The notes under the pieces are model-generated. The model did not search any database, was not told the DNA's origin, and worked only from the letters and a program-made list of their open reading frames with translations. From Stakelama portus (GTDB lineage: Bacteria > Pseudomonadota > Alphaproteobacteria > Sphingomonadales > Sphingomonadaceae), in NCBI RefSeq assembly GCF_003171655.1, contig NZ_QFZL01000002.1:124001-188000 (forward strand): a DNA stretch of 64,000 nt, written 5' to 3'. Position 1 is the stretch's first letter. Each line of letters starts with the position of its first letter. The position numbers and the translations under genes are program-made. Of this stretch, positions 40,852 through 48,977 are shown in pieces.

Positions 40852-42161
40852 GACTGGCCGGCAGCCTTTTCGGCCTGGTCCGAAACCAGCGCCAGCGGAT
40901 CGTCCGCCACGACAGCGACACCGCCGCCACGATCGGACCGGACATTTTCGAACGTGCCCGCTTCCTTCTTGCGAAGGCCATAGGAACGCACCGGCTCGAT
41001 ATCCTCGCGCGCGACCGGCGCCATGCGCGGTTTGCGCGCAAGTGCCGCCTCCAGATAGGGCGCCAGCTCGGCCTGTTTCTTCGCCAGCCGCGCTTCTTCG
41101 CCCTCCTTCAGCCGCGGCATTGCGGTGTCGGCGAACAGTTGCAGCGATTCGCAGATATGCTCGTGGTTCGCAGGCCCGGTCTGCTGGACGAAGATGATCT
41201 GATCGACACCGACATCGGCATAGGCCTTGCAGTGTTCATAGACCTGTTCGGGCGTGCCGATGCCGCCATTGCCGTGATTGTCCTCGATCCCGGCCTCGGC
41301 CTTTTTGAACCCTTCCCAGACCGCCGAATGGCCGGGAATATGGCGACCGAACGACGCGTAGAAGCCAAGCGAATAGCCGAAATATTTGAACCCTTCGGTG
41401 CCGCGACGAATCGCTTCCTGTTCGTCCTCGTTGACCGACAGCGCCGTCACGATCGCGAAGTTCGGATTCACGGCATGGCCGATCGGCACGCATTCGTCCG
41501 ACTTGATGATGTCGTAATATTCCTTGACCCATTTCCCGGCCTGTTCGGGCGCGGCAAAGCCGAAGACGAGCGCGCCCATGCCGTTGCGCGCGGCGTGCAG
41601 GATGGTGTCGCGGCGCGAGCAGGCGACCCATAGCGGCGGGTGCGGCGCCTGAATCGGCTTGGGCACGACGTTGCGCGTGGGCATCGAGAAGAATTCGCCC
41701 TCATAGCCCGGATAGGGATTCATCGTCAGCATGTTGGCGCATTGTTCGGTCGCTTCGCGCCATGCCGCTTTCTTGGTGTCGGGATCGACGCCGAACCCTT
41801 CCAGTTCCATCGCCGTGCCGCTTTCGCCGGTGCCCCATTCGAGGCGCCCGCCCGAAAGCAGATCGAGCGTGGCGATACGTTCGGCAACGCGCGCGGGGTG
41901 ATTGATCTTGGGCGGCATCACGCAAATGCCGTGGCCCAGCCGCATCCGCTTGGTGCGCTGGCTGAGCGCGCCCAAAAACACTTCGGGCGCCGAGCTGTGC
42001 GAATATTCCTCGAGGAAATGATGCTCGACCAGCCAGGCATAATCATAGCCCAGCTTGTCGGCGAGTTCGAGTTCGTCGAGCGCGTTGTGCAGCACGCGCA
42101 TATCCTGTTCCGCCGAAAAGGGCGCAGGCGACTGATGCTCGTAAAAAAGTCCGAATTGCAT
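40848..42161 (-). CDS. Luciferase-like (LLM) flavin-dependent monooxygenase
   Basis: A 437-residue member of the bacterial luciferase superfamily, expected to use reduced FMN and O2. Family landmarks are AWLVEHHFLEEYSHSSAP, LGHGICVMPPKINHPARVAE, DLLSGGRLEWGTGESG and FSMPTRNVVPKPIQAPHPPLW. The C-terminal 90 residues are a charged extension beyond the usual barrel. It has a second LLM relative at 49.0-50.2 kb, and a flavin reductase gene at 47.1 kb could feed both. It follows the SMP-30 gene by 53 bp. Reaction: probably oxygenation or Baeyer-Villiger-like attack on a carbonyl; substrate unknown. Confidence 0.87.
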   Translation of the reverse strand: MQFGLFYEHQSPAPFSAEQDMRVLHNALDELELADKLGYDYAWLVEHHFLEEYSHSSAPEVFLGALSQRTKRMRLGHGICVMPPKINHPARVAERIATLDLLSGGRLEWGTGESGTAMELEGFGVDPDTKKAAWREATEQCANMLTMNPYPGYEGEFFSMPTRNVVPKPIQAPHPPLWVACSRRDTILHAARNGMGALVFGFAAPEQAGKWVKEYYDIIKSDECVPIGHAVNPNFAIVTALSVNEDEQEAIRRGTEGFKYFGYSLGFYASFGRHIPGHSAVWEGFKKAEAGIEDNHGNGGIGTPEQVYEHCKAYADVGVDQIIFVQQTGPANHEHICESLQLFADTAMPRLKEGEEARLAKKQAELAPYLEAALARKPRMAPVAREDIEPVRSYGLRKKEAGTFENVRSDRGGGVAVVADDPLALVSDQAEKAAGQS

Positions 42162-42214
42162 GGTGTTAGCCCCTTTCTATCTGAAATATTCGCAGGAGTG
42201 ACCGACCGGCATCG

Positions 42215-43138
42215 TCACAATGTTCCGCGCGGAACGGGGATGCCGGGGATGTTGAGCCGGATGCGGTGGAGCGAGCGCGAACCGGTGAAATAGAGCGTGC
42301 GCCAGTCGGCATCGCCCCAGTTCATGTTCGACGTGCGCCCTTCGAGCAGGATGGTGCCCAGATGCTTGCCCTGTGGCGTCAGGATCCAGATACCGCCCGG
42401 GCCGGTGCAATAGACATTGCCCTCGACATCGCATTTCATCCCGTCGGGGCCGCCCATGCGATCGTCGTGCCGCATGTCGCAGAACAGCCGCGCGCTGCCC
42501 AGATCGACCATGCCGTCGGCTTCGACGTCATAGGCCATGATCAGCTTGCGATGCCGGTTGCTGTCGTTGACGTAGAGAATGGTTTCGTCGGGGGAGAAGC
42601 ACAGCCCGTTGGGATTGATCAGGTCGCGGATGATCATGTTGATCCGCGCCCCGTCGGGCGACACGCGATAGACGCCCGCGCAATCGATTTCGGGCGGATG
42701 TTCGGGCGGCGTGAACGGCACCTTGGGCGGCGGATCGGTGAAATAGACCGCACCGTCCGATTTCACGACGACATCGTTCGGCCGGTTGAGCTTCATCCCG
42801 CGATAGGCGTCGGCGATCACCGTGACGCTGCCATCGGCTTCCTCGCGATCGACGCAGCGGCTGAAATGGTGACACACGACCAGACGGCCTTCGCGGTCCC
42901 GCGTCTGACCGTTTCCGTTCTTGGTGTCTTCCTTGTCGACCGTAACGCCCTGTTCGGGGTCCCAGCGCATCCGGCGGCTGTTGTGGATGTCGCTGAACAG
43001 CAGATAGCCGCCTTCGGAAAACCAGACCGGCCCTTCGGCGGGCCCGGTCGGGCCGCCATAGCCGCGGCCCAGTTCTTCCCAATCCGCGTCGGGCGACACG
43101 ATCGCGTCGAGCGCCGGGTCGAGTCGTTCGATGGGCAT
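42215..43138 (-). CDS. SMP-30/gluconolactonase family protein
   Basis: A 307-residue six-bladed beta-propeller. Key pieces are PTGPAEGPVWFSEGGYLLFS with the first metal Glu, RPNDVVVKSDGAVYFTDPP with the metal Asn, NPNGLCFSPDETILYVND with the second Asn and Asp, and GGPDGMKCDVEGNVYCTG. This set matches Ca/Zn-dependent lactonases. It heads the operon with LLM and SDR genes and diverges from an MFS transporter. A copy of the recurrent motif on the minus strand (43206-43220) sits 68-82 bp upstream. It would hydrolyse a lactone, possibly one made by the downstream LLM enzyme. Confidence 0.88.
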   Translation of the reverse strand: MPIERLDPALDAIVSPDADWEELGRGYGGPTGPAEGPVWFSEGGYLLFSDIHNSRRMRWDPEQGVTVDKEDTKNGNGQTRDREGRLVVCHHFSRCVDREEADGSVTVIADAYRGMKLNRPNDVVVKSDGAVYFTDPPPKVPFTPPEHPPEIDCAGVYRVSPDGARINMIIRDLINPNGLCFSPDETILYVNDSNRHRKLIMAYDVEADGMVDLGSARLFCDMRHDDRMGGPDGMKCDVEGNVYCTGPGGIWILTPQGKHLGTILLEGRTSNMNWGDADWRTLYFTGSRSLHRIRLNIPGIPVPRGTL

Positions 43139-43205
43139 CAGCCTGTTTTCCTCTCATCGCCGGTCTTGTGCCGGGCTGTTTCAGCTTCTGATAACAGCCG
43201 CACTG

Positions 43206-43220
43206 ATATCAGCAAAGCTT
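43206..43220 (-). promoter_or_regulatory. Copy of the recurrent 15-bp motif facing the SMP-30 operon
   Basis: Minus strand AAGCTTTGCTGATAT matches the consensus CAGCCTGGCTKATAT at 12 of 15 positions. It overlaps the perfect palindrome CTGATATCAG (43203-43212). It points toward the SMP-30 gene while the copy at 43295 points toward the transporter, one per direction. Confidence 0.5.
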
Positions 43221-43286
43221 ACATATTGGAAGGCCAAACTGAGATCCCCGCCGTCGCAATCGGCGGAACAGCGACTGTTTCAGTGA

Positions 43287-43310
43287 TTGACAGACAGCCT
43301 GGCTTATATA
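43287..43310 (+). promoter_or_regulatory. TTGACA box plus copy of the recurrent 15-bp motif, transporter promoter
   Basis: A consensus -35 box TTGACA (43287-43292) is followed two bases later by CAGCCTGGCTTATAT (43295-43309), a perfect match to the motif consensus. The motif would lie between -35 and -10, where a bound repressor would block RNA polymerase. It is 67 bp before the transporter GTG. Confidence 0.6.
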
Positions 43311-43376
43311 GGTATGAAGCGTCGCGCCGGCATGGCCGGGGCCTCCAACGACCATAAGACTGAGAGGAACCGAAGC

Positions 43377-44720
43377 GTGGCCCGACCCCCGGTCGATATC
43401 GACACTTTTCTCGATTCCGCGAAGCTCCGCCCCTTTCATTTCCGTGTCGTGCTGATCGGCGCGATGGCGATGCTGGTCGATGGCTTCGATCTGGGCGTGT
43501 TGAGCTGGGTGCTTCCCAAGATTTCCGATGATTTCGACATCGCGCGCACGTCGCTCACCTGGGTGCTTTCAACGCAGCAGGTGGGCATGGTGCTGGGCGC
43601 CTATTTCATCGCGCCGATCGCCGATCAGATCGGCCGGCGACGCTTGCTGATGCTGTGCCTGGGTGCGGTTTCGGCATGTTGTTTCATGACCATCTTTGCC
43701 GACACGCTGATCGCGCTGGCGATCTGGCGCCTGCTGACCGGTATTTTCGCCAGCGCGGTCATCGCCAATATGGTGGCGCTGACGTCCGAACTGGCCCCTG
43801 CCCGGCATCGTGCGACGATGGTCACGATGGTGCTGGCGGGATCGATGCCGGGCGCCATTCTGGGTTCGTTGATGCAGGCGTTCCTGCTCGAGGATTTCGG
43901 CTGGCACGTCGCCTTCTGGATCGGCGCGGCGATGCCGCTGCTGCTGTTGCCGATCATGTATTTCTTCCTGCCCGAATCGCCGCGCTTTCTTGCCGCGCGC
44001 AATCACGGCGATCCGCGGCTGCGCAGGATCGTGTCGTCGCTGATGCCGACCGGAGAGGATTTCGAAATCGCGCCGCCCGTCACGCGTGAGGGGCGTTCGG
44101 GCAGCATCGCATTGGTGCGCGACCTGTTCCGTCCGGGGCTGGCGGTGCCGACTCTGCTGCTCTGGCTCGCCTTTATCAGCAGCTTCGGCTTCATCAGCGC
44201 AGCATTGTGGAAGACCACGGTGTTCCACGACATCGTCCAGCTCGACTGGAGCCAGGTCGGCATCACCACCGCGATCGGCACCGGCTTCGGCGCGCTCGGC
44301 ATGGTGACGATCGGGGTGATGATCGACCGGTTCGGCTTTCGCGCGATCGTGCCGACCTATTTCATCATCGGCTCGCTCGGCGCGATCGGCATGGGCCTGT
44401 TCGCGCCGGGTTGGGGCATGTTCGTCGCGCTGGCGATCAACGCGACGGCGCAGCATGCCGCGCATGCCGGCCTCGCATCGGTGGCATCGACCCTATACCC
44501 GACGCGCAACCGCGCGACGGGCGTCGGCTGGGCCTATGGCGCCGGCCGCGCGGCGTCGATCCTGGGGCCGATGTACGGGGCGCTGGCGCTCAAGCACGAT
44601 CTGGGCGCGATCGGATATTTCTTCCTGCTCGCCGTGCCGCTGGCATCGGCGGGAATCGTGCTGTGGATATTGCTGTCGATGGTGAAGCTCGATCCGGCCA
44701 GGCGCGCCGTCGGCCATTGA
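43377..44720 (+). CDS. AAHS-type MFS transporter
   Basis: A 447-residue twelve-helix symporter with AMLVDGFDLGVLSWVLPKI in helix 1, PIADQIGRRRLLML in the 2-3 loop and PESPRFLAARN in the middle loop. The start is a GTG at 43377 behind GAGGAA; longer in-frame ATGs at 43287-43332 overlap the promoter and are rejected. The N-terminus (PPVDIDTFLDSAKLRPFHF) aligns with that of the transporter at 57.7 kb (RSTDVDSFLDGLKFSRFHL), so the two are close paralogues and both have the 15-bp motif upstream. Probably an aromatic or lactone acid importer for the divergent lactonase operon. Confidence 0.87.
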   Translation: MARPPVDIDTFLDSAKLRPFHFRVVLIGAMAMLVDGFDLGVLSWVLPKISDDFDIARTSLTWVLSTQQVGMVLGAYFIAPIADQIGRRRLLMLCLGAVSACCFMTIFADTLIALAIWRLLTGIFASAVIANMVALTSELAPARHRATMVTMVLAGSMPGAILGSLMQAFLLEDFGWHVAFWIGAAMPLLLLPIMYFFLPESPRFLAARNHGDPRLRRIVSSLMPTGEDFEIAPPVTREGRSGSIALVRDLFRPGLAVPTLLLWLAFISSFGFISAALWKTTVFHDIVQLDWSQVGITTAIGTGFGALGMVTIGVMIDRFGFRAIVPTYFIIGSLGAIGMGLFAPGWGMFVALAINATAQHAAHAGLASVASTLYPTRNRATGVGWAYGAGRAASILGPMYGALALKHDLGAIGYFFLLAVPLASAGIVLWILLSMVKLDPARRAVGH

Positions 44721-44743
44721 GGCGCGCGGTCAGGCGCACGGGT

Positions 44744-45619
44744 TCAGGCGGTGGTCGGGCTCCATCCGAGCAGCCGCTTGACCGTCCCGCCGAAAATCGC
44801 GGCCTTGGCATCGCGGTTCAGTTCGTTGCTGTGGAGCAGCATGTCGCGCGTTTCGCTGTACAGGCATCCGCGATTGCGCGAAGGGCCGCCCGCTTTCGCC
44901 ATGCGCAGCCGGGTATAATCGCTTGCCCATAGCAGCCGGTCGGCGCTGAATGCCGCAATCACGCGCTGCAGGTTCGGCCAGACATCGGCAAAGGGATAGG
45001 CTTCGTCCGACAGCAACGGCAGGCCGCACAGCTTGACATGGACATTGGGATATTCCGCCAGCGCGATCAGATCGTCGATATGCTCCCACACATCGTCGCG
45101 CGGCGGCGACACCGGATGCTGCGCCAGTCCGACATGGTCGATGACGACGGACAGGTTCGGGTGCCGTTCGATCACCGGACGCATCGCCGCCGATCGGCCA
45201 TGGGTCGACAGGAACAGCGGCAGCCCGACTTTCTCGGCGACTTCGAACCCGGCATCCATTCCGCCCCCGGCAAAGCCCGCCGATAGTTCGAGGGTGCGGA
45301 AATCGGTGACGAGCAGCCGCCCGGCGGCAAGCCGCGCGTCGCCGCGCGCCCGCTCGACCGCCGCGCCCAGCTCCGCGCCGGTGGCCGCGAAGGTTTCGAC
45401 GCCGATGAAACGCTCCGGGTAGCGCGCGACGCAAGCGTCGATATAGGGCATCGCCGCGACGACGAGCGCGGCATCGACCCCGACCGCATCCATCGCCTCG
45501 CGCGCGATTTCCACATTGATCGTCAGCTTTGCCGCGTCGTCCCAGCTTTCATCGACCGGCGTCGGCGGCGCGGGCTGGTGGATCTGTCCGTCGATAATGT
45601 CGAAATCGGCGCTTTTCAC
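44744..45619 (-). CDS. Amidohydrolase-fold protein with altered metal motif
   Basis: A 291-residue TIM-barrel protein of the Amidohydrolase_2 group, seen in VVIDHVGLAQHPV, LPLFLSTHGRSAAM and LLWASDYTRL. The usual N-terminal HxH is replaced: the motif reads DIIDGQIHQPAPP, keeping only the second His. This may change metal binding, as in the metal-independent members of the superfamily. The start is a GTG at 45619 behind AGGA. It is the last gene of a seven-gene leftward operon that begins at 50988. A hydrolase or decarboxylase role is likely, but activity is not certain given the missing His. Confidence 0.78.
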   Translation of the reverse strand: MKSADFDIIDGQIHQPAPPTPVDESWDDAAKLTINVEIAREAMDAVGVDAALVVAAMPYIDACVARYPERFIGVETFAATGAELGAAVERARGDARLAAGRLLVTDFRTLELSAGFAGGGMDAGFEVAEKVGLPLFLSTHGRSAAMRPVIERHPNLSVVIDHVGLAQHPVSPPRDDVWEHIDDLIALAEYPNVHVKLCGLPLLSDEAYPFADVWPNLQRVIAAFSADRLLWASDYTRLRMAKAGGPSRNRGCLYSETRDMLLHSNELNRDAKAAIFGGTVKRLLGWSPTTA

Positions 45620-45680
45620 ATTGCATTCCTGATGGCGGGGCCCGGCACGACAGCGGGCCGGAAGGAAAAATTCTTGCGCG

Positions 45681-47054
45681 TCAGTTGAGCCGCGCGCGGC
45701 GGGAAATCAGAAACATCTCGTCGTTGAACCACAGGCCGCCATGCCGCTGCAGCACCTGACGCGTGGCTTCGAGATAGGCATCGTTCGACAGCGCTTCGGA
45801 TAGCCGGGTATCTTCGATCTGCGCGACATAGCTGGCTGCATTCCACGCGGCGAACAGCGTCGAACTGTGGATACGCGCGCCCTCTCCCACTTCGGTGGGC
45901 AGCGCGCGGATATCATAGCGGAACAGCGCTTCTTCATCCGAAAGATCGTGGAAGTGAAAGTCGCGCGCCGCGACGCCCAGATCGTCGGCGACGGCGGCCA
46001 TCACTTCGCGGCGGCGATGCAGGAACGGGCTTTCCCGGGGCCAGATGGTGCGGATGATCTCCATCCCCGGATCCTCGCCATAGCTTTGAACGCCCATCAG
46101 CTTGCCATTGGGCCGCAACGCCCGGACGAGCGGCGCGATGACCCGCGAGCTTTTGAACGAAAGCGGCGCCGATGCGCGATAGGGTTGCGAGAGCAATGCG
46201 AAATCGAAATCCGCCATCGCATAGCCGCGCCGCGGCACGATGGGGTCGAGCATGAAGCCGTGATCGCGGCGATAGAGCACCAGCACGACCGGAGTCTTGT
46301 ACACCGGATTGCCGCTCGTCGGACCGATGCTCGCCTGCCAATGTTTGGCGAGAAACGGTTCGAGCGCCGCAATCTGTTCCTCGAACTCGCCCGCGCTGGT
46401 GCCGTCGAGCGCGACTTCGTGCCACACCATCGCACTCGCGCCGCTCGCCGTATCGGGCTGAAGATGCGGGACTTCGTTATATTTGAGATTGGTCATCACC
46501 AGCACGGTTCCGGCATGTTCGCGAAACCGGTCGGGCATTTTTTCGAGCGTCAGCCGGATATTCTCCATGCTGATTTCCTTGGCCACCACGTAAAAGGGTA
46601 CCCAGGGATGGCGGCGGTGCAATCCGCGCAGGATCCGCGCCAGCGCGGTGCCGTCGCCGGTGCCGCCATCGAACAGGCGAATGGCAGGTGGCACCGGCTG
46701 GGTGTCGCACAGTTCCTGTACCGCGCGATCGGCGATGATCTGTTTCTCCGTCGTCGTGTTGACGAACATCAGATATTTCTGACGATTGTCATAGAAGCGG
46801 AAATTATGTTCGGGTGGCACCCGATCGCGCAGTCCCGGAAGCGCGGCCCGCAGCGCGCTGACCGACGCGCCGTCCTGTTCCTCGATGAAACGGTGAACCC
46901 GCTCGATCGTCTGGATCGTCACGCGCCCGCCCTGCTGAAGCCGCGATACCAGCTTGCCGTCATTGACCGCCAGCCGCCCGAACGTCGATTGCGCCATCCT
47001 GAGCCGGCGGCAAGCTTGCTCGATCTGAGTCAGCAGGGCCTGGGTGTCGTCCAT
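45681..47054 (-). CDS. Helix-turn-helix / methyltransferase-like fusion protein, unknown function
   Basis: A 457-residue protein that I cannot place in a named family. Residues 1-55 look like a DNA-binding or dimerisation helix-turn-helix (ACRRLRMAQSTFGRLAVNDG then KLVSRLQQGGRVTIQTIERV). Residues 120-260 contain a class I methyltransferase-like glycine motif, LFDGGTGDGTALARIL (D129), followed by a strand-2 region and a long C-terminal domain with SLMG-type strands (RALRPNGKLMGVQSYG). It sits inside a catabolic operon, 8 bp after the flavin reductase, with good codon continuity. It may be a regulator that senses SAM or a metabolite, or a methyltransferase acting on a pathway intermediate. Confidence 0.6.
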   Translation of the reverse strand: MDDTQALLTQIEQACRRLRMAQSTFGRLAVNDGKLVSRLQQGGRVTIQTIERVHRFIEEQDGASVSALRAALPGLRDRVPPEHNFRFYDNRQKYLMFVNTTTEKQIIADRAVQELCDTQPVPPAIRLFDGGTGDGTALARILRGLHRRHPWVPFYVVAKEISMENIRLTLEKMPDRFREHAGTVLVMTNLKYNEVPHLQPDTASGASAMVWHEVALDGTSAGEFEEQIAALEPFLAKHWQASIGPTSGNPVYKTPVVLVLYRRDHGFMLDPIVPRRGYAMADFDFALLSQPYRASAPLSFKSSRVIAPLVRALRPNGKLMGVQSYGEDPGMEIIRTIWPRESPFLHRRREVMAAVADDLGVAARDFHFHDLSDEEALFRYDIRALPTEVGEGARIHSSTLFAAWNAASYVAQIEDTRLSEALSNDAYLEATRQVLQRHGGLWFNDEMFLISRRARLN

Positions 47055-47062
47055 CGCGCCGC

Positions 47063-47581
47063 CTATGCGAACCGCACGGCGCGGGCATATCCGCCATCAA
47101 CGTAAATCAGCGGGTCGACATCGCCGGTCCAGCCGACATGCTTCACTTCGCCGATCACGATTGCGTGCGTGCCGTAATCGAAATGCGACCGATATTCGCA
47201 CAGGAAATGCGCCTGAGCATCGCGCAGATAGGGCGTGCCGCAATCGCTGGCTTCCCATTGCCCCTCGCGAAACCTTTCCTCGCCCTTCATCTTGCCCGCG
47301 CAGGCATTGGAGACCGATAGCTGATCGGCGTGGAGGATGTTGACGCAGAAATTGGCGCCTTCGGACAGCGGCCCGTGCAGGCTGGCGGTGCGATTGACGC
47401 AAACGAGCAGCGACGGCGGGTCCATGCTGAGTTCGCTGACCGCCGTCGCAGTCATCGCCCAGCGCCGTCCTTCATGCCAGCACGTGATGACCACCACAGC
47501 CTTGCCCAGCCGGCGCAATCCCATGCGCAGTTGCTCGGCAACCGTCATCGGCTCGGTCTCCGAAAGCGTCACGTCGTTCAT
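47063..47581 (-). CDS. Flavin reductase (flavin-dependent monooxygenase partner)
   Basis: A 172-residue member of the flavin reductase-like family that supplies reduced FMN/FAD to two-component monooxygenases. Landmarks are KAVVVITCWHEGRRWAMTAT, the flavin-binding SELSMDPPSLLVCVNRTAS, FCVNILHADQLSVSNACAG and HAIVIGEVKHV. The start at 47581 is preferred since GGAG is 6 bases upstream; an ATG at 47584 and a TTG at 47593 are alternatives. It is in the same operon as an LLM monooxygenase (48961-50151), its probable partner. The second LLM at 40.8 kb has no reductase next to it. Confidence 0.88.
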   Translation of the reverse strand: MNDVTLSETEPMTVAEQLRMGLRRLGKAVVVITCWHEGRRWAMTATAVSELSMDPPSLLVCVNRTASLHGPLSEGANFCVNILHADQLSVSNACAGKMKGEERFREGQWEASDCGTPYLRDAQAHFLCEYRSHFDYGTHAIVIGEVKHVGWTGDVDPLIYVDGGYARAVRFA

Positions 47582-47617
47582 CATTCTCTCCAATCGCGCC
47601 CGGGACCGCCGTGCCGC

Positions 47618-47998
47618 TCAATAGGCACCAGCTTCCTGCAATGCCTCGCGCGCGTGCCGCCAGCTGTCCGTTCCGGCGGGCAGGCCGACATAGATGGTGG
47701 CATGCATCAATATTTCGCGGATTTCTTCCTTCGTCACGCCATTTGCCAGCGCACCCTTCACATGGTTGCGCAGCTGATCCGGGCGCGACTGGCCGACCAG
47801 GATCGCGATCGTCAGCATCGACCGGATCTTGCGGTCGAGCCCGGGGCGGCTCCACACATCGCCGAAGCACAGGCGCGTCACCAGATCCTGCAGCGGGTCG
47901 GCGAAGTCGTCGGCATTGTCGAGGCTGCGCACGCCGGGTTCGCCGAACATTTCGAACCGCATCGCGCGGCCGCGCTCGTAACTGTCATCCTGTTTCAA
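47618..47998 (-). CDS. Carboxymuconolactone decarboxylase family protein, long type
   Basis: A 126-residue CMD protein with RFEMFGEPGVRSLDNADDFA, LVTRLCFGDVWSRPGLDRKI and ANGVTKEEIREILMHATIYV, the PcaC-like layout shared with the CMD at 34.6 kb. The start is TTG at 47998, with AGGA upstream, chosen because the N-terminus then aligns with the paralogue; an ATG at 47962 is an alternative. Its start overlaps the 3' end of the esterase gene. In both paralogous places the CMD follows an HSL-type esterase, so the two proteins probably act in sequence. Confidence 0.83.
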   Translation of the reverse strand: MKQDDSYERGRAMRFEMFGEPGVRSLDNADDFADPLQDLVTRLCFGDVWSRPGLDRKIRSMLTIAILVGQSRPDQLRNHVKGALANGVTKEEIREILMHATIYVGLPAGTDSWRHAREALQEAGAY

Positions 47999-48977
47999 GA
48001 ATATGTCCTTTCAAGGGGCTATTGCTATCCGCCGGGTGCAGCCATGGCAGGATCGCCACTGCCGCTTCGGCAAGTTCTTCGCGGGCGGGCGCCGAAACCG
48101 CGACGGCGCGCAAAAAGCCGTGGATCATCCCCGGCGCGATGCGCAGCGACGTCCGCACCCCGGCCTGCGCCAGCCGCGATGCCATGCGTTCCGCCTCGGC
48201 ACGCAACGGATCCCGTTCGGCCGCGACGATATGCGTCGGCGGCAGTCCGGCAAGATCGGTCCGGTCGATCGGCGCGTGATGATGCGCCAGGCCGCCGCAA
48301 CGCTGAAACAGTGCGATATATTGGCGGATGCGCAGCCCGGTGAGCAGCGGATCGTCCGACGCGACATAATCCTGCGACCCGGCGTCCATCGCGAAGGTGC
48401 CGTAAAAGAGCAGCAGCCCGGCGGGAATATCGCCGTGCGTATCGCGCATATTCGCGGCGGTGGTGAACGCCAGCAGCGCCCCGGCGCTGTCGCCTGCAAG
48501 CATCACGCGGTCGGGATCGACGCCCAGCGTTCCGGCCTGTCGTGCCAGCCAGGCAAAGGCCTCGTCGCAATCGGCCTGCGCCTCGCGATAATCGGCGTCG
48601 GGCAGGCGGCGATATTCGACGCTGGCAACCACCGCGCCGGTCGCTTCGGCCAGCATCGCGCCGATCACATCGAAGCTTTCGATGCTGCCAAGCGAAAAGC
48701 CGCCGCCATGGAAATAACAGATTGCCGGGCGCGCGCCGGTCCCGCCCGGATCATAGATGCGGACGGGTATCTCGCGCCGACTGGCGGCGATCTGACTGTC
48801 GAAACGACGAACCCTGGGGTTCAGCCCTTCGGCAAAGCGCGCGCCGCCCAGATCGCCGAACAGCCGCATCTGCGCGATGTCCTGCGCCGCCGGCTGGGCG
48901 CGGAACATCGCGACATATTCCTCAATGCCGTCCGCATAGATTGGCACGCGAAGTCCGGGGTCAGCCGACGGCCTCAT
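47985..48977 (-). CDS. Alpha/beta hydrolase, HSL/acetyl-esterase type
   Basis: A 330-residue esterase with CYFHGGGFSLGSIESFD, AGDSAGALLAFTTAANMRD and late AAERDPLRAE / GMIHGFLR. It is a paralogue of the esterase at 35.1 kb. The start at 48977 has GAGG six bases upstream and overlaps the LLM gene by 17 bp; a TTG at 48989 is possible. It overlaps the CMD start by 14 bp at its 3' end. The tight overlaps show one polycistronic message. Probably opens an ester or lactone formed by the monooxygenase. Confidence 0.85.
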   Translation of the reverse strand: MRPSADPGLRVPIYADGIEEYVAMFRAQPAAQDIAQMRLFGDLGGARFAEGLNPRVRRFDSQIAASRREIPVRIYDPGGTGARPAICYFHGGGFSLGSIESFDVIGAMLAEATGAVVASVEYRRLPDADYREAQADCDEAFAWLARQAGTLGVDPDRVMLAGDSAGALLAFTTAANMRDTHGDIPAGLLLFYGTFAMDAGSQDYVASDDPLLTGLRIRQYIALFQRCGGLAHHHAPIDRTDLAGLPPTHIVAAERDPLRAEAERMASRLAQAGVRTSLRIAPGMIHGFLRAVAVSAPAREELAEAAVAILPWLHPADSNSPLKGHILETG

